The translations under genes and the position numbers were made by a program. The notes under the pieces were generated by a model, which had not been told where the DNA came from, did not search any database, and saw only the letters and a list, made by a program, of their open reading frames with translations. Positions 34,483 through 43,138 of a stretch of DNA of 50,920 nt are shown piece by piece (positions within the stretch are counted from its first letter, which is position 1; the number at the start of each line of letters is the position of its first letter). Source of the DNA: Bacteroidetes bacterium GWB2_32_14 (GTDB lineage Bacteria; Bacteroidota; Bacteroidia; Bacteroidales; UBA12077); assembly GCA_001768235.1 (NCBI GenBank), contig MENK01000011.1, forward strand, positions 35,461 through 86,380, written 5' to 3'.

Positions 34483-34911
34483 ATGGAAAAAGAAATTTTC
34501 AAACCAAAAATACTCGTTTTTTCTACTGATAAAATATCCGATCCGGGAATTGACCAGGCAGGATTAAGAAAAATTCATTACTCTCCTTCGGTTTATACCA
34601 TTAGCTTACCTTGTTCTTCCGGTATTAAACCAAAATGGATTATGCATGCTTTCGAAAAAGGATTCGATGGTGTATTTATTGCAGCAGACGGGCACGAGTG
34701 TTCCTATAGCCCAAAATGTGCCGAGTACACCAATAAAATTATACTTGAAGCCCAACTAATGATGAAAGAAAAAAATATAAGTCCTAAACGTATTCGAATG
34801 GCAGCCATTTGCTCTGTTTGTGCCGAACCATTTTCAAACCACATGGATAATTTCGGGAAAATACTCTCAGAATTAGGCAAAATTGGTGAGGATAAACAGA
34901 TAGCCGAATAA
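34483..34911 (+). CDS. FlpD/MvhD-like iron-sulfur protein, reduced Cys set
   Basis: A 142-residue protein of the methyl-viologen-reducing hydrogenase delta-subunit (FlpD/MvhD) family. SLPCSSGIKPKWIMHAFEKGFDGVFIAA matches the family core. It also has HECSYSPKC and AAICSVCAEPF. In MvhD the N-terminus has a CNWC-like pair followed by a [2Fe-2S] site; here that place reads FSTDKIS with no Cys. Five Cys remain (44, 73, 79, 110, 113). The family usually passes electrons to HdrA, and in QmoB it is fused at the C-terminus. It is 24 bp before the HdrA-GltD gene. ATG 34483 is preferred to GTG 34465. Confidence 0.8.
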   Translation: MEKEIFKPKILVFSTDKISDPGIDQAGLRKIHYSPSVYTISLPCSSGIKPKWIMHAFEKGFDGVFIAADGHECSYSPKCAEYTNKIILEAQLMMKEKNISPKRIRMAAICSVCAEPFSNHMDNFGKILSELGKIGEDKQIAE

Positions 34912-34935
34912 ATTCATAAATAGTTAGTAATTATT

Positions 34936-37680
34936 ATGTCACAAAACGATAAAATATTTGACTCATTAGTAATTGGAGGCGGAATAGCAGGGCAGGAAGC
35001 TGCATTAAGCTTAGCTGATATGAATCATCAGGTACTGCTTGTTGAAAAAGACCTTTCAATTGGTGGTAAAATGATACAGTTAAGTAAGGTATTTCCAACA
35101 TTGGATTGTGCTGCCTGTATTACAACGCCCAAAATGTCAGAAACAGCCCGTCATCCGAATATTACATTAATGTTAAACAGTGAAATTGATGGAATAAATA
35201 AAACGGATACCGATTTTCAGGTTAACATTTCAAATAACCCGCGATATATTATTCCCGAAGCATGTACTGGTTGTCAGCAGTGCGAAGTAGCATGTCCCGA
35301 AGTAAGAATGGATGAGTACAATGCAAACCTGGCAGGACGAAAAGTAGCATATATCCCATTTAGTTTAGCAAATCCACGAATTGCAACAATCGACAGGCAA
35401 GATATTTCGGCTCCGTGTATTAACGAATGCCCCGGTGGTGTAAAACCTTATGGTTACATCTCGCTTGTTCGAAACGGACAATATGATGATGCCATGAGGT
35501 TGCATCTCGAAGATATTCCTTTACCGGGAAGTTTAGGAAGAGCTTGTTATGCCCCTTGTCAGAATGAGTGTACACGTGCCACATTAGATTCAACCGTGGA
35601 TATCAGGAGAATTAAACGATTTTTTGCTGAAAACTACTACGATAAATTTCCTGAACCTGAAAAAACAGAAATCACTAGTAGATCAGGGAAAAAAGTTGCA
35701 GTAATTGGTTCCGGTCCTGCTGGATTAACTGCTGCTTATCATCTTGCATTAAAAGGGCACTCAGTAAAAATATTTGAAGCTGCACCTGTTTTAGGTGGTA
35801 TGTTAAAACTTACCTTGCCCGAATACAGGCTTCCAAAAACGGTTGTTGATCGCGACATAAAAAATATTACTGCACTGGGTGTTGAATTTGAAGTAAATAC
35901 TAAAATTGAAAATCTTACTAAACTTAAAGAAGAAGGTTTTGATAGTATTTTTATTTCTGTTGGAACACACGATACAAGCAAATTAGATGTTGAAGGTTCC
36001 GATTTGAAAGGAATTATTTCATGCCTTGATTTTTTAAGAGAAGCAAACATTGGACAGAAAGAAAATCTAAAAGGTAAAAAAGTAATGGTTATTGGTGGCG
36101 GGAACACCGCTATGGATGCATCACGAACAGCTTTACGACTGGGTGCAGAAAAAGTGACTGTAATTTACAGAAGAAGCAGAAGTGAAATGCCTTGCTTTAA
36201 ACCCGAGATTGACGAAGCAGAAGAAGAAGGTGTTGAAATAATGGTACTTCGCAATCCGATTCAGTTTTTTGGCGAGGATGGTATTCTTAAAAAGGTTCAG
36301 TTAATTAAAATGAAACTTGGCGAACCCGATCAGAGCGGAAGAAGAAGACCCGAACCCGTACCAGGTTCTGAATATATTGAAGATGTCGATTTTGTAATTG
36401 AGGCAATCGGTTTACAGCCATCAACATCCATGTTTGGCAACACAATTGAAATTAAAAAAGGCGGAACCATAAAAGTAAACGAAACTACTTTACAAACATC
36501 GGTTGAATCTATTTTTGCAGGTGGCGATTCTGTTACTGGTGCTTCAACTATTATCGAAGCTGCCGGCCAAGGCAGGAAAGCTGCATTTTATATTGATAAA
36601 TATCTTCAAAACTTACCTTTAAATAATTATGTGTTTGGTGATAAACTTCCTGCAATTGATAAAAATAAAGTGCTTGAAAGAGGAACTTTTAAACTTATTC
36701 CACAGGTTGATCCCAAATTTAGAAGCATACATGAACGTATTCAGGACTTTAAAGATGTTGAATTAACACTTAGCGAAGAAGAAGTTCTTTTAAGCACAAA
36801 CCGATGTCTGGATTGTAGTAACTGCCGCGAATGCCATCAGTGTATATCGGCTTGTCCTGCAAATGCAATAGACTTTTCGCAAAAGAAAGAAATTGTTGAA
36901 ACCAATGTAAGATCTGTAATTGTAACTACAGGATTTAAATTATTTCCACCATCAGGAAAACCAGAATACGGATATACAAAATATCCAAATGTAATTGATT
37001 CTATGCAAATGGACAGGTTAATTGCTCCTACCCGGCCATTTAACAATGTATTGCGCCCCGGTGATGGAAAATCACCCGACAATATTGCTTATGTTTTGTG
37101 TACCGGATCACGCGATTCTGCTATCGAAAACAGCAGTTGCAGTACCGAATGTTCAAATAATCCTATTTGTTCGCAAATCTGTTGCATGTACTCAATAAAG
37201 CAGGCACAGCTTTTAATGGGTGCTTTGCCAATGGCTGACATTACAATCTATTACATGGATATCAGAGCTTTTGGAAAAGGATATGAGGAATTCTTCCAGC
37301 AATCCAAATCCATGGGAGTGAATTTTGTGAAAGGGAAAGTAGCCAAAATAAGAGAAAAAGATGATAACAGCGGAGATCTTATTTTACGTTACGAAGATGT
37401 TACCAGTGGAACAATAAAAGAATCGAAACACGATTTAGTTGTTTTATCGGTTGGCGTACTTCCAAATAAAGAAATTCCACAGATGTTTAAAAACGAGAAG
37501 CTGGAACTTGATGAATTTAATTTTGTAAAACAACTTGATGAGCTGGTAAGCCCATCGTTAACAAGCATAAAAGGAGTTTTTGTTGCTGGTGCAGCTTCGG
37601 GACCAAAAGATATTCCCGATTCCATTTTATCAGCCGGATGCGCTGCATCTGAAGTTGCAGTTTATCTAAATAAAGTTTAA
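34936..37680 (+). CDS. hdrA: HdrA-like flavoprotein with an embedded GltD-type NAD(P)H module
   Basis: A 914-residue flavo-iron-sulfur protein. An HdrA-type FAD fold starts at GGGIAG (14-19), with the HdrA motif TLDCAACITTPKM, and a [4Fe-4S] site C110/113/116/120. Residues 155-560 or so are a complete GltD-like module: Cys161, 165, 204, 208 and 212, FAD motif GSGPAG (258-263), NAD(P)H motif GGGNTA (387-392) and AGGDSVTGASTIIEAAGQGR. The HdrA part then resumes with a Cys-rich cluster (C624-C640, CRECHQCISACP), VTTGF, CTGSRD and CSQICCMYSIKQA. This would let NAD(P)H electrons enter an HdrA flavin, possibly for bifurcation. It sits between the FlpD-like and second HdrA genes. Confidence 0.9.
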   Translation: MSQNDKIFDSLVIGGGIAGQEAALSLADMNHQVLLVEKDLSIGGKMIQLSKVFPTLDCAACITTPKMSETARHPNITLMLNSEIDGINKTDTDFQVNISNNPRYIIPEACTGCQQCEVACPEVRMDEYNANLAGRKVAYIPFSLANPRIATIDRQDISAPCINECPGGVKPYGYISLVRNGQYDDAMRLHLEDIPLPGSLGRACYAPCQNECTRATLDSTVDIRRIKRFFAENYYDKFPEPEKTEITSRSGKKVAVIGSGPAGLTAAYHLALKGHSVKIFEAAPVLGGMLKLTLPEYRLPKTVVDRDIKNITALGVEFEVNTKIENLTKLKEEGFDSIFISVGTHDTSKLDVEGSDLKGIISCLDFLREANIGQKENLKGKKVMVIGGGNTAMDASRTALRLGAEKVTVIYRRSRSEMPCFKPEIDEAEEEGVEIMVLRNPIQFFGEDGILKKVQLIKMKLGEPDQSGRRRPEPVPGSEYIEDVDFVIEAIGLQPSTSMFGNTIEIKKGGTIKVNETTLQTSVESIFAGGDSVTGASTIIEAAGQGRKAAFYIDKYLQNLPLNNYVFGDKLPAIDKNKVLERGTFKLIPQVDPKFRSIHERIQDFKDVELTLSEEEVLLSTNRCLDCSNCRECHQCISACPANAIDFSQKKEIVETNVRSVIVTTGFKLFPPSGKPEYGYTKYPNVIDSMQMDRLIAPTRPFNNVLRPGDGKSPDNIAYVLCTGSRDSAIENSSCSTECSNNPICSQICCMYSIKQAQLLMGALPMADITIYYMDIRAFGKGYEEFFQQSKSMGVNFVKGKVAKIREKDDNSGDLILRYEDVTSGTIKESKHDLVVLSVGVLPNKEIPQMFKNEKLELDEFNFVKQLDELVSPSLTSIKGVFVAGAASGPKDIPDSILSAGCAASEVAVYLNKV

Positions 37681-37715
37681 GTCATTAGTTGAGATTATAT
37701 CAAAATAGAACAAAA

Positions 37716-39914
37716 ATGAAAGAAAGAATAGGCGTATATATTTGTCATTGTGGTGGGAATATTTCCGATTATGTTGATGTGGAAGAAATTGGAAAAATGC
37801 TTAAAACCGATGATGGCGTTGTAATTTCGAAAGATGTCATGTTTGCCTGTGCCGATTCCAATCAGAAAGACATGATTAGTGATATTAAAGAATATAAACT
37901 TGATGCTATTGTAGTTGCATCGTGTTCTCCCAAGCTGCATTTGCATACATTTAAAAATGTAGCCGATCGTGCCGGACTAAATCCCACAAATTATGTTCAG
38001 GTAAACATTCGCGAACAATGTTCGTGGCCACATTCCGACAAGCCAAGAGAAGCATCGGTAAAAGCAGCAGGTTTAATCAGAGCAGGAATTAAACGAGTAG
38101 CTTATTCCGAATCGTTGGACAATATCGAAATAAATGTAAAGAAAGCCGTTTTAGTAGTTGGTGCAGGTGTTTCAGGAATGAAAGCAGCAATTGACCTTGC
38201 CCGTTTAGGTAACGAAGTTTATTTAATTGAAAAAGATTATTTTGTTGGTGGCCATATTACTCAAACAGAAAATCTCTTTACTACCGGACAGAACGGAAAA
38301 GAAATAGTTTCGAGATTGTATGCCGAATTAAAAAGCTATAATAACATTACCCTTTTTACAGGAGCTACAGTTGAGAAAGTTTCGGGTAGTCTCGGAAATT
38401 TTGCTGTAGATGTTCGTGTTAAACCACGATTTATTAATGGGAAAGCTGATTTGCAGGCAGTACAAAACGCAATGAATGATTGTACTGTTCTTGTTGATGA
38501 TGATTTTAATTTTGGTTTTACAAAGCGCAAGGCAATTTATAAAAATTACCCCGGAGCATTACCCGATGTTCCTGTTGTAAATGCTGATGCACTTAGAAAC
38601 GAGAAGGACTTTTTAGATAAACATGCTTCATGCCTTGATTTAAATCAACAAGATGAGATTTTATCTCTTACTGCCGGTTCTGTTTTAGTAACAACCGGAT
38701 TCGATTCATATCAACCTAAAGATGGTGAATATGGATATAAAACCTTTTCGAATGTGGTAACATTACCTGAGCTAAACAGGTTAATTGAGTTAAATCCTGA
38801 AAAACTAATCTATAACAATAAGCCAGTTAAAAAAATAGCATTTATTTATTGTGTTGGTAACAGGCAAACAAAAGGAGAAAACAAGTATTGTTCTCGTCAA
38901 TGTTGCTCTTCGGCCATAAATTCTTCGTTACAACTTGCTGATAAGTACAAAGGAATGGCTGCTTTTCATCTTTTCAGAGATATCAGAACGTATGGAAAAC
39001 AGGAATTGATGTACGAGAAATCATCAAAACAAGGCGATATTTATATCCGTTTCGATGAAAAAGAACCTCCGGTTGTTGAGCAGAATGGAAAATCAATAAA
39101 CATAAAGGTTAAAGATTATCTGACATCAAAAAAAGAATTAGAAATTGAAGCCGATTTGGTTGTATTGGTTACCGGAATGGTTGCCCGTGATGATAGTAAA
39201 CAAATATCAGAGAAGTTTAAAATTCCAATTGGTACCGACAAATTTTTCAATGAGATTCACCCAAAACTCAAACCTGTTGAAACCGTAATCAAAGGAGTTT
39301 ATATCGGAGGTTCTTGCCAGGGGCCAAAGAATATAAGTGAATCGATACAATCATCACTTTCTGCCGCATCTAAAATTAATGCTTTATTAAAAGGAGGAAC
39401 AGTTTCACTCGATCCTGTAATTGCACGTGTTAATAATGATGCATGTACATGGTGCGGAAAATGTGCTGAAGTATGCGAATATACTGCAATAAAAGAAATT
39501 GAATCAGGGGATAAACATATTGCTACAGTAAATAAAGCAATTTGTACAGGATGTGGAATTTGTGCACCTGTATGCCCTGTAAATGCAATTGAAATTGCCC
39601 AGTTTACCGATAATGAAATTGAATCGATGATTGATGGTTTTATGGAAAAAATCGACTTGAAAGTAAGAGAAAAAGAAAGCGAATCAACAGAAGAAGTTTC
39701 CGGAGTTAAGATGAAAGAATATCCTCAACTATGGAAAAATATTTTAGGAACCATGAATGGCAGTAAATTGACAATCCCTGAAATAGCTGAAAAGATTGGG
39801 GTTGATAAAGAAATTGTTACATACCATGTGATGACTATGCATAAATACAATGTTGTTGTAACAGAAGGTATGGATAAGAAAGAGTTGTATTATTATTATA
39901 AATTGAAAAACTAA
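37716..39914 (+). CDS. HdrA/QmoB-like flavoprotein with C-terminal winged-helix-like domain
   Basis: A 732-residue HdrA-type subunit. The N-terminus GVYICHCGGNIS and ASCSPKLHLHTF, REQCSWPH are standard HdrA Cys regions. The FAD fold starts LVVGAGVSGMKAAIDLA (near residue 145). YCVGNRQ with CSRQCCSSAI, and GGSCQGPKNISESIQSSLSAA follow. Two ferredoxin clusters are near the end (CTWCGKCAEVC, CTGCGICAPVCPVNAI). The last 67 residues or so (39711-39911) look like a winged helix: KLTIPEIAEKIGVDKEIVTYHV, then VVVTEGMDKKELYYYY. It probably works with the preceding HdrA-GltD and the following membrane subunit. ATG 37716 is used. Confidence 0.88.
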   Translation: MKERIGVYICHCGGNISDYVDVEEIGKMLKTDDGVVISKDVMFACADSNQKDMISDIKEYKLDAIVVASCSPKLHLHTFKNVADRAGLNPTNYVQVNIREQCSWPHSDKPREASVKAAGLIRAGIKRVAYSESLDNIEINVKKAVLVVGAGVSGMKAAIDLARLGNEVYLIEKDYFVGGHITQTENLFTTGQNGKEIVSRLYAELKSYNNITLFTGATVEKVSGSLGNFAVDVRVKPRFINGKADLQAVQNAMNDCTVLVDDDFNFGFTKRKAIYKNYPGALPDVPVVNADALRNEKDFLDKHASCLDLNQQDEILSLTAGSVLVTTGFDSYQPKDGEYGYKTFSNVVTLPELNRLIELNPEKLIYNNKPVKKIAFIYCVGNRQTKGENKYCSRQCCSSAINSSLQLADKYKGMAAFHLFRDIRTYGKQELMYEKSSKQGDIYIRFDEKEPPVVEQNGKSINIKVKDYLTSKKELEIEADLVVLVTGMVARDDSKQISEKFKIPIGTDKFFNEIHPKLKPVETVIKGVYIGGSCQGPKNISESIQSSLSAASKINALLKGGTVSLDPVIARVNNDACTWCGKCAEVCEYTAIKEIESGDKHIATVNKAICTGCGICAPVCPVNAIEIAQFTDNEIESMIDGFMEKIDLKVREKESESTEEVSGVKMKEYPQLWKNILGTMNGSKLTIPEIAEKIGVDKEIVTYHVMTMHKYNVVVTEGMDKKELYYYYKLKN

Positions 39915-39919
39915 CTGTA

Positions 39920-40969
39920 ATGGCAAAAGTAAATCCTGAATTTGCTACTGAAATTAAAAAATACGGAGCTCACGACTTTAATGCTTGTTTTAATTGTGGA
40001 AATTGCACAGCAACCTGCTCGCTTTCTGACAATACCAATTCATTTCCCAGAAAACTGGTAAGGTATTCGGTTCTTGGTTTGGAAAGTGAAATTGAAGCAT
40101 CTCTTGATCCCTGGTTATGTTATTATTGTGGTGAATGCTCAACAACTTGTCCCCGCGAAGCAAACCCGGGTGAATTGATGATGTCTTTACGTAGATGGTT
40201 AACGGCTAAATACGATTGGACAGGACTTTCGGGTTTATTGTATAAATATCTTCCATTTACCATTTCTGCATTCCTTGCTACAGCTTTAGCCGTAATTCTA
40301 TTTGCTTTTTCAAAGAGCTTTGAAATTGAAACCATTATGCATTTTGGCCATCAGTTCGAAATGTGGGCTATAATTAGTGTTTTTACTATAATCTTAATTC
40401 CGAATCTTGCCCGTATGTGGTGGTTTGTAATATTAAAACCCAAGATAAAAGTAAAATTCTTAACTTATGTAAAGGGAATGCAAGAACTATTTACGCACAT
40501 GTTCACCCAAAAAAGAACACTCGGATGCGATGATAGTCAGTCACGTTGGTTGATTCATTTAATAATTGTTTTTGGATACCTGTCGTTGCTATTCACAACA
40601 GTTGTTCTCGATTGGTTTGGAACAAGCAGTTTATTTATAATCTTACTTGGTTATGCTGAAAGTATAGTATTGTTTACCCTTACTTTTATTTTTGTAAGAG
40701 GCCGAATAAAGAAAAATAAAGAATTAAATAAGTTTTCGCAACCATCAGACTGGCTGTTTGTAATCTGGTTGTTTCTAATGGCATTTTCTGCATTTTTAGT
40801 ACGAATATTTATCGATTTGGATTTAATTGAAACCAATTTGTGGTTGTATCTTTTTCACCTGACAATATTGGTGCAATGGGCTGTACTTATTGTCCCTTTT
40901 GGTAAATGGACACATTTCTTGTATCGTTCGTTTGCAATGTATTTTGAAAAAATTAAACAAACTGCATAA
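39920..40969 (+). CDS. qmoC: QmoC-like membrane subunit (HdrC ferredoxin fused to cytochrome b-like domain)
   Basis: A 349-residue protein. Two HdrC-type [4Fe-4S] clusters lie at the N-terminus (Cys23, 26, 29, 33 in ACFNCGNCTATC; Cys67, 70, 73, 77 in LCYYCGECSTTCPRE). Five or six membrane helices follow, from about residue 107, with several His placed for heme b (HFGHQFEMW, HLIIVFGYL, LFHLTILVQW, KWTHFLY). This arrangement is that of QmoC, which links the Qmo complex to the menaquinone pool. Function as an electron path between quinol and the Hdr-like subunits is inferred. It starts 5 bp after the second HdrA gene. Confidence 0.87.
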   Translation: MAKVNPEFATEIKKYGAHDFNACFNCGNCTATCSLSDNTNSFPRKLVRYSVLGLESEIEASLDPWLCYYCGECSTTCPREANPGELMMSLRRWLTAKYDWTGLSGLLYKYLPFTISAFLATALAVILFAFSKSFEIETIMHFGHQFEMWAIISVFTIILIPNLARMWWFVILKPKIKVKFLTYVKGMQELFTHMFTQKRTLGCDDSQSRWLIHLIIVFGYLSLLFTTVVLDWFGTSSLFIILLGYAESIVLFTLTFIFVRGRIKKNKELNKFSQPSDWLFVIWLFLMAFSAFLVRIFIDLDLIETNLWLYLFHLTILVQWAVLIVPFGKWTHFLYRSFAMYFEKIKQTA

Positions 40970-40995
40970 GTAAATTGAAAAAATTGTAATTAAAA

Positions 40996-41028
40996 AAAGG
41001 AGATCCGAAACGGTCTCCTTTAATTTTT
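40996..41028 (+). terminator. Intrinsic terminator after the qmoC-like gene
   Basis: AAAGGAGA pairs with TCTCCTTT with an inner CCG-AAA-CGG cap and a single bulged T. It is followed by TAATTTTT. It closes the Hdr/Qmo-like operon. Confidence 0.75.
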
Positions 41029-41088
41029 ACTACTATTTAGAAAATTCCTTTCTGATGTGAACCTATATATTATAAGTTTAATAATGAT

Positions 41089-41193
41089 TTATTCGCTTTT
41101 TATCAGTATCTTTTGCTTCCCACCTTTTTCAAATTCATCATAAAAATCATCTGCTAAATAAAAAATTTCAGTATTTTTATCTATATTAATCAC
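41089..41193 (-). pseudogene. Relic resembling an IS982-type transposase N-terminus
   Basis: A 34-codon minus-strand frame reads VINIDKNTEIFYLADDFYDE, then FEKGGKQKILIKSE and stop. The pattern TEIF-x-L-A-DDF-x3-F near the start is like the N-terminus of IS982-family transposases common in Bacteroidota, but the remaining 250 residues or so are gone. No terminal inverted repeats were recognised. The rest of the gap (41030-41300) shows nothing else. It may be a decayed insertion between the Qmo-like and LytS blocks. Confidence 0.42.
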
Positions 41194-41300
41194 AAAAACA
41201 AGATAATTAAATACCTGAATAATAAAACATTAAATACAACTATTCTCTCTGTATTTTCAAATTAAATTACTACAATTCTTGCAACTAACTCACGTTATAT

Positions 41301-42332
41301 ATGAAATTTCACAAAATGAGAAAAACTAACTGGAAAATTGCTATAGTTTTCTCAGCATTTCTTCCTGCATTCAATATCATAAACAATAGTCAATATAGCA
41401 TAGATACTGATTTTAACCGGATTTTTTTGAGTTGGTGTGTAACATTTGTTTTTCTTTTGACAAGTTGGTACATCAACTCTTTATTGACCGTATTTTTTGA
41501 AAATTATAAACGTGAATTTGAATTGATTAAAAAAATTATTATAATTTTTAGTTTTAATGCAATATTATTGGTGGTATTTATTTTATTAGGGGTTTTTATT
41601 TTAAAGGATATAGGTGGTTTTTTTATTAGAAAGGATAATGCATATTTTTTTATTTTTCTTAAAGGCCTGGTGAGCATTGCCATAATCTATATTATTCAGT
41701 ATGCGATTAATTCAGATACAAGGGTGCAGGAGGCAACTCTTCAGAATCAAATCCTTAAAACAGAAAATATCAGTGCCCAGTTTGAAATATTACGCCAGCA
41801 GGTTAATCCCCATTTCCTGTTTAACTCTTTATCCACACTACGATCAATGATCCGTTCAAATAACAAAAACTCTGAAATTTTCGTCGTCAAACTTTCTGAA
41901 ATTTACCGGCAGTTATTATTAAAAAGAGAAAAAGAGATTGTTCCTTTAAAGGAGGAACTTGATTTTGTAAACGATTATATGTTCATGCTCTTTGCAAGAT
42001 TTGAGAAAATGCTGTCTTTAAATATTAATATCCCTGAGAATTTCCTGAGTCTAAAAATACCAACATTCAGTTTGCAATTACTTTTGGAAAATTGCATCAA
42101 ACACAATATCATTTCTCAGGATAAACCATTGAAAATAAACATATTTTATACAAACCCTGATAGCCTAATAATCGAAAATAATTTTCAACCTAAATTGACT
42201 CATAGTGAACAATCTGGATTTGGCTTACAAAATCTGGAACAAAGATATAGCCTGTTGGGAGTTACAGATGGAATCCATATTTTCTCTGATGAATCAGTTT
42301 TTAGAGTTAAAATTAAGCTACTAAATGCATAA
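41301..42332 (+). CDS. LytS-type sensor histidine kinase
   Basis: A 343-residue membrane kinase. Four hydrophobic segments lie at about residues 12-30, 42-64, 77-101 and 116-134. A coiled linker follows, then the His_kinase core with phospho-acceptor His171 (QQVNPHFLFNSLSTLRSMI) and a compact ATPase part (LLLENCIKHNII with the N-box Asn, SGFGLQNLEQRYSLL). The sensor part has no known ligand domain. It overlaps no gene but is 3 bp ahead of its partner regulator, forming a LytS/LytTR two-component pair. Confidence 0.9.
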   Translation: MKFHKMRKTNWKIAIVFSAFLPAFNIINNSQYSIDTDFNRIFLSWCVTFVFLLTSWYINSLLTVFFENYKREFELIKKIIIIFSFNAILLVVFILLGVFILKDIGGFFIRKDNAYFFIFLKGLVSIAIIYIIQYAINSDTRVQEATLQNQILKTENISAQFEILRQQVNPHFLFNSLSTLRSMIRSNNKNSEIFVVKLSEIYRQLLLKREKEIVPLKEELDFVNDYMFMLFARFEKMLSLNINIPENFLSLKIPTFSLQLLLENCIKHNIISQDKPLKINIFYTNPDSLIIENNFQPKLTHSEQSGFGLQNLEQRYSLLGVTDGIHIFSDESVFRVKIKLLNA

Positions 42333-42335
42333 AAA

Positions 42336-43109
42336 ATGATGAAAATCTTAATCATAGAGGACGAGCCTAAAACAGCCGGTGTTTTAAAAGATATTATTAT
42401 TCAGGTTCAACCAAACACGGAAATAATGACAATTCTTGGAAGTATCCAAAAATCTGTGGATTATTTATCTGATTCAAGAAATCTCCCAGATTTGATTTTT
42501 ATGGATATTCAGCTTGCTGATGGCCTCAGTTTCGAAATCTTTTCTAGGGTTCAGGTTAAATGCCCTGTCATTTTTTGCACTGCATACGACCAATACTCTT
42601 TACAGGCATTCAAAACAAACGGGATAGAATACATTCTTAAACCAATTAAAGAAGAAGATGTTAAAGCAGCCTTTACAAAATTTGAAAATTTAAAGCAATC
42701 TATTAACCCGGAATCTGAAATATTGGATATACTTAAAAGTGCATTAGAACATAAGAAAAGTTTTAAAACAGCAATCCTTGTTCGATTCAAAGAGAGTTAT
42801 ATTCCAATTTTAATATCGAATATTGCCCTTTTCCTTGTTGATACTGAAATAGTTTATGCATACACTTTCGATAATCAAAAACATGCAGTATTTAAACCGA
42901 TCATGGATATTGAAAATGAAATCAATCCCAGTCAATTTTTTAGAATTAATCGGCAAGTTTTAATTAATCGTGCAGCCATAAACGAAATACAGCCCTATTT
43001 CAACAGAAAAGTTGTTGTAAAGACCAAGCTTAAACTTGATGAACAACTTATTGTAAGTCGGTTAAAAGTAACTGAATTTATGAATTGGATAGAGAATCCC
43101 AAGAGCTAG
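42336..43109 (+). CDS. LytTR-family response regulator
   Basis: A 257-residue regulator. The receiver domain (about 3-115) has acidic residues IIEDE, phospho-acceptor Asp57 (LIFMDIQLADG) and Lys in ILKPIKEEDV. The C-terminal LytTR DNA-binding domain (about 150-255) shows FFRINRQVLINRAAINEI and a strand-rich end (KLKLDEQLIVSR). LytTR proteins bind pairs of short direct repeats about two helical turns apart. It is paired with the preceding kinase; likely targets are the nearby outer-membrane, lipoprotein or efflux genes. Confidence 0.92.
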   Translation: MMKILIIEDEPKTAGVLKDIIIQVQPNTEIMTILGSIQKSVDYLSDSRNLPDLIFMDIQLADGLSFEIFSRVQVKCPVIFCTAYDQYSLQAFKTNGIEYILKPIKEEDVKAAFTKFENLKQSINPESEILDILKSALEHKKSFKTAILVRFKESYIPILISNIALFLVDTEIVYAYTFDNQKHAVFKPIMDIENEINPSQFFRINRQVLINRAAINEIQPYFNRKVVVKTKLKLDEQLIVSRLKVTEFMNWIENPKS

Positions 43110-43138
43110 TGTTTTTGTATGAAATCCTTTATCATTCG

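Noticed and set aside
36837-37082. Minus-strand open frames inside the HdrA and other large genes
   Set aside because: They are antisense shadows of well-supported coding sequences and have no motifs of their own.
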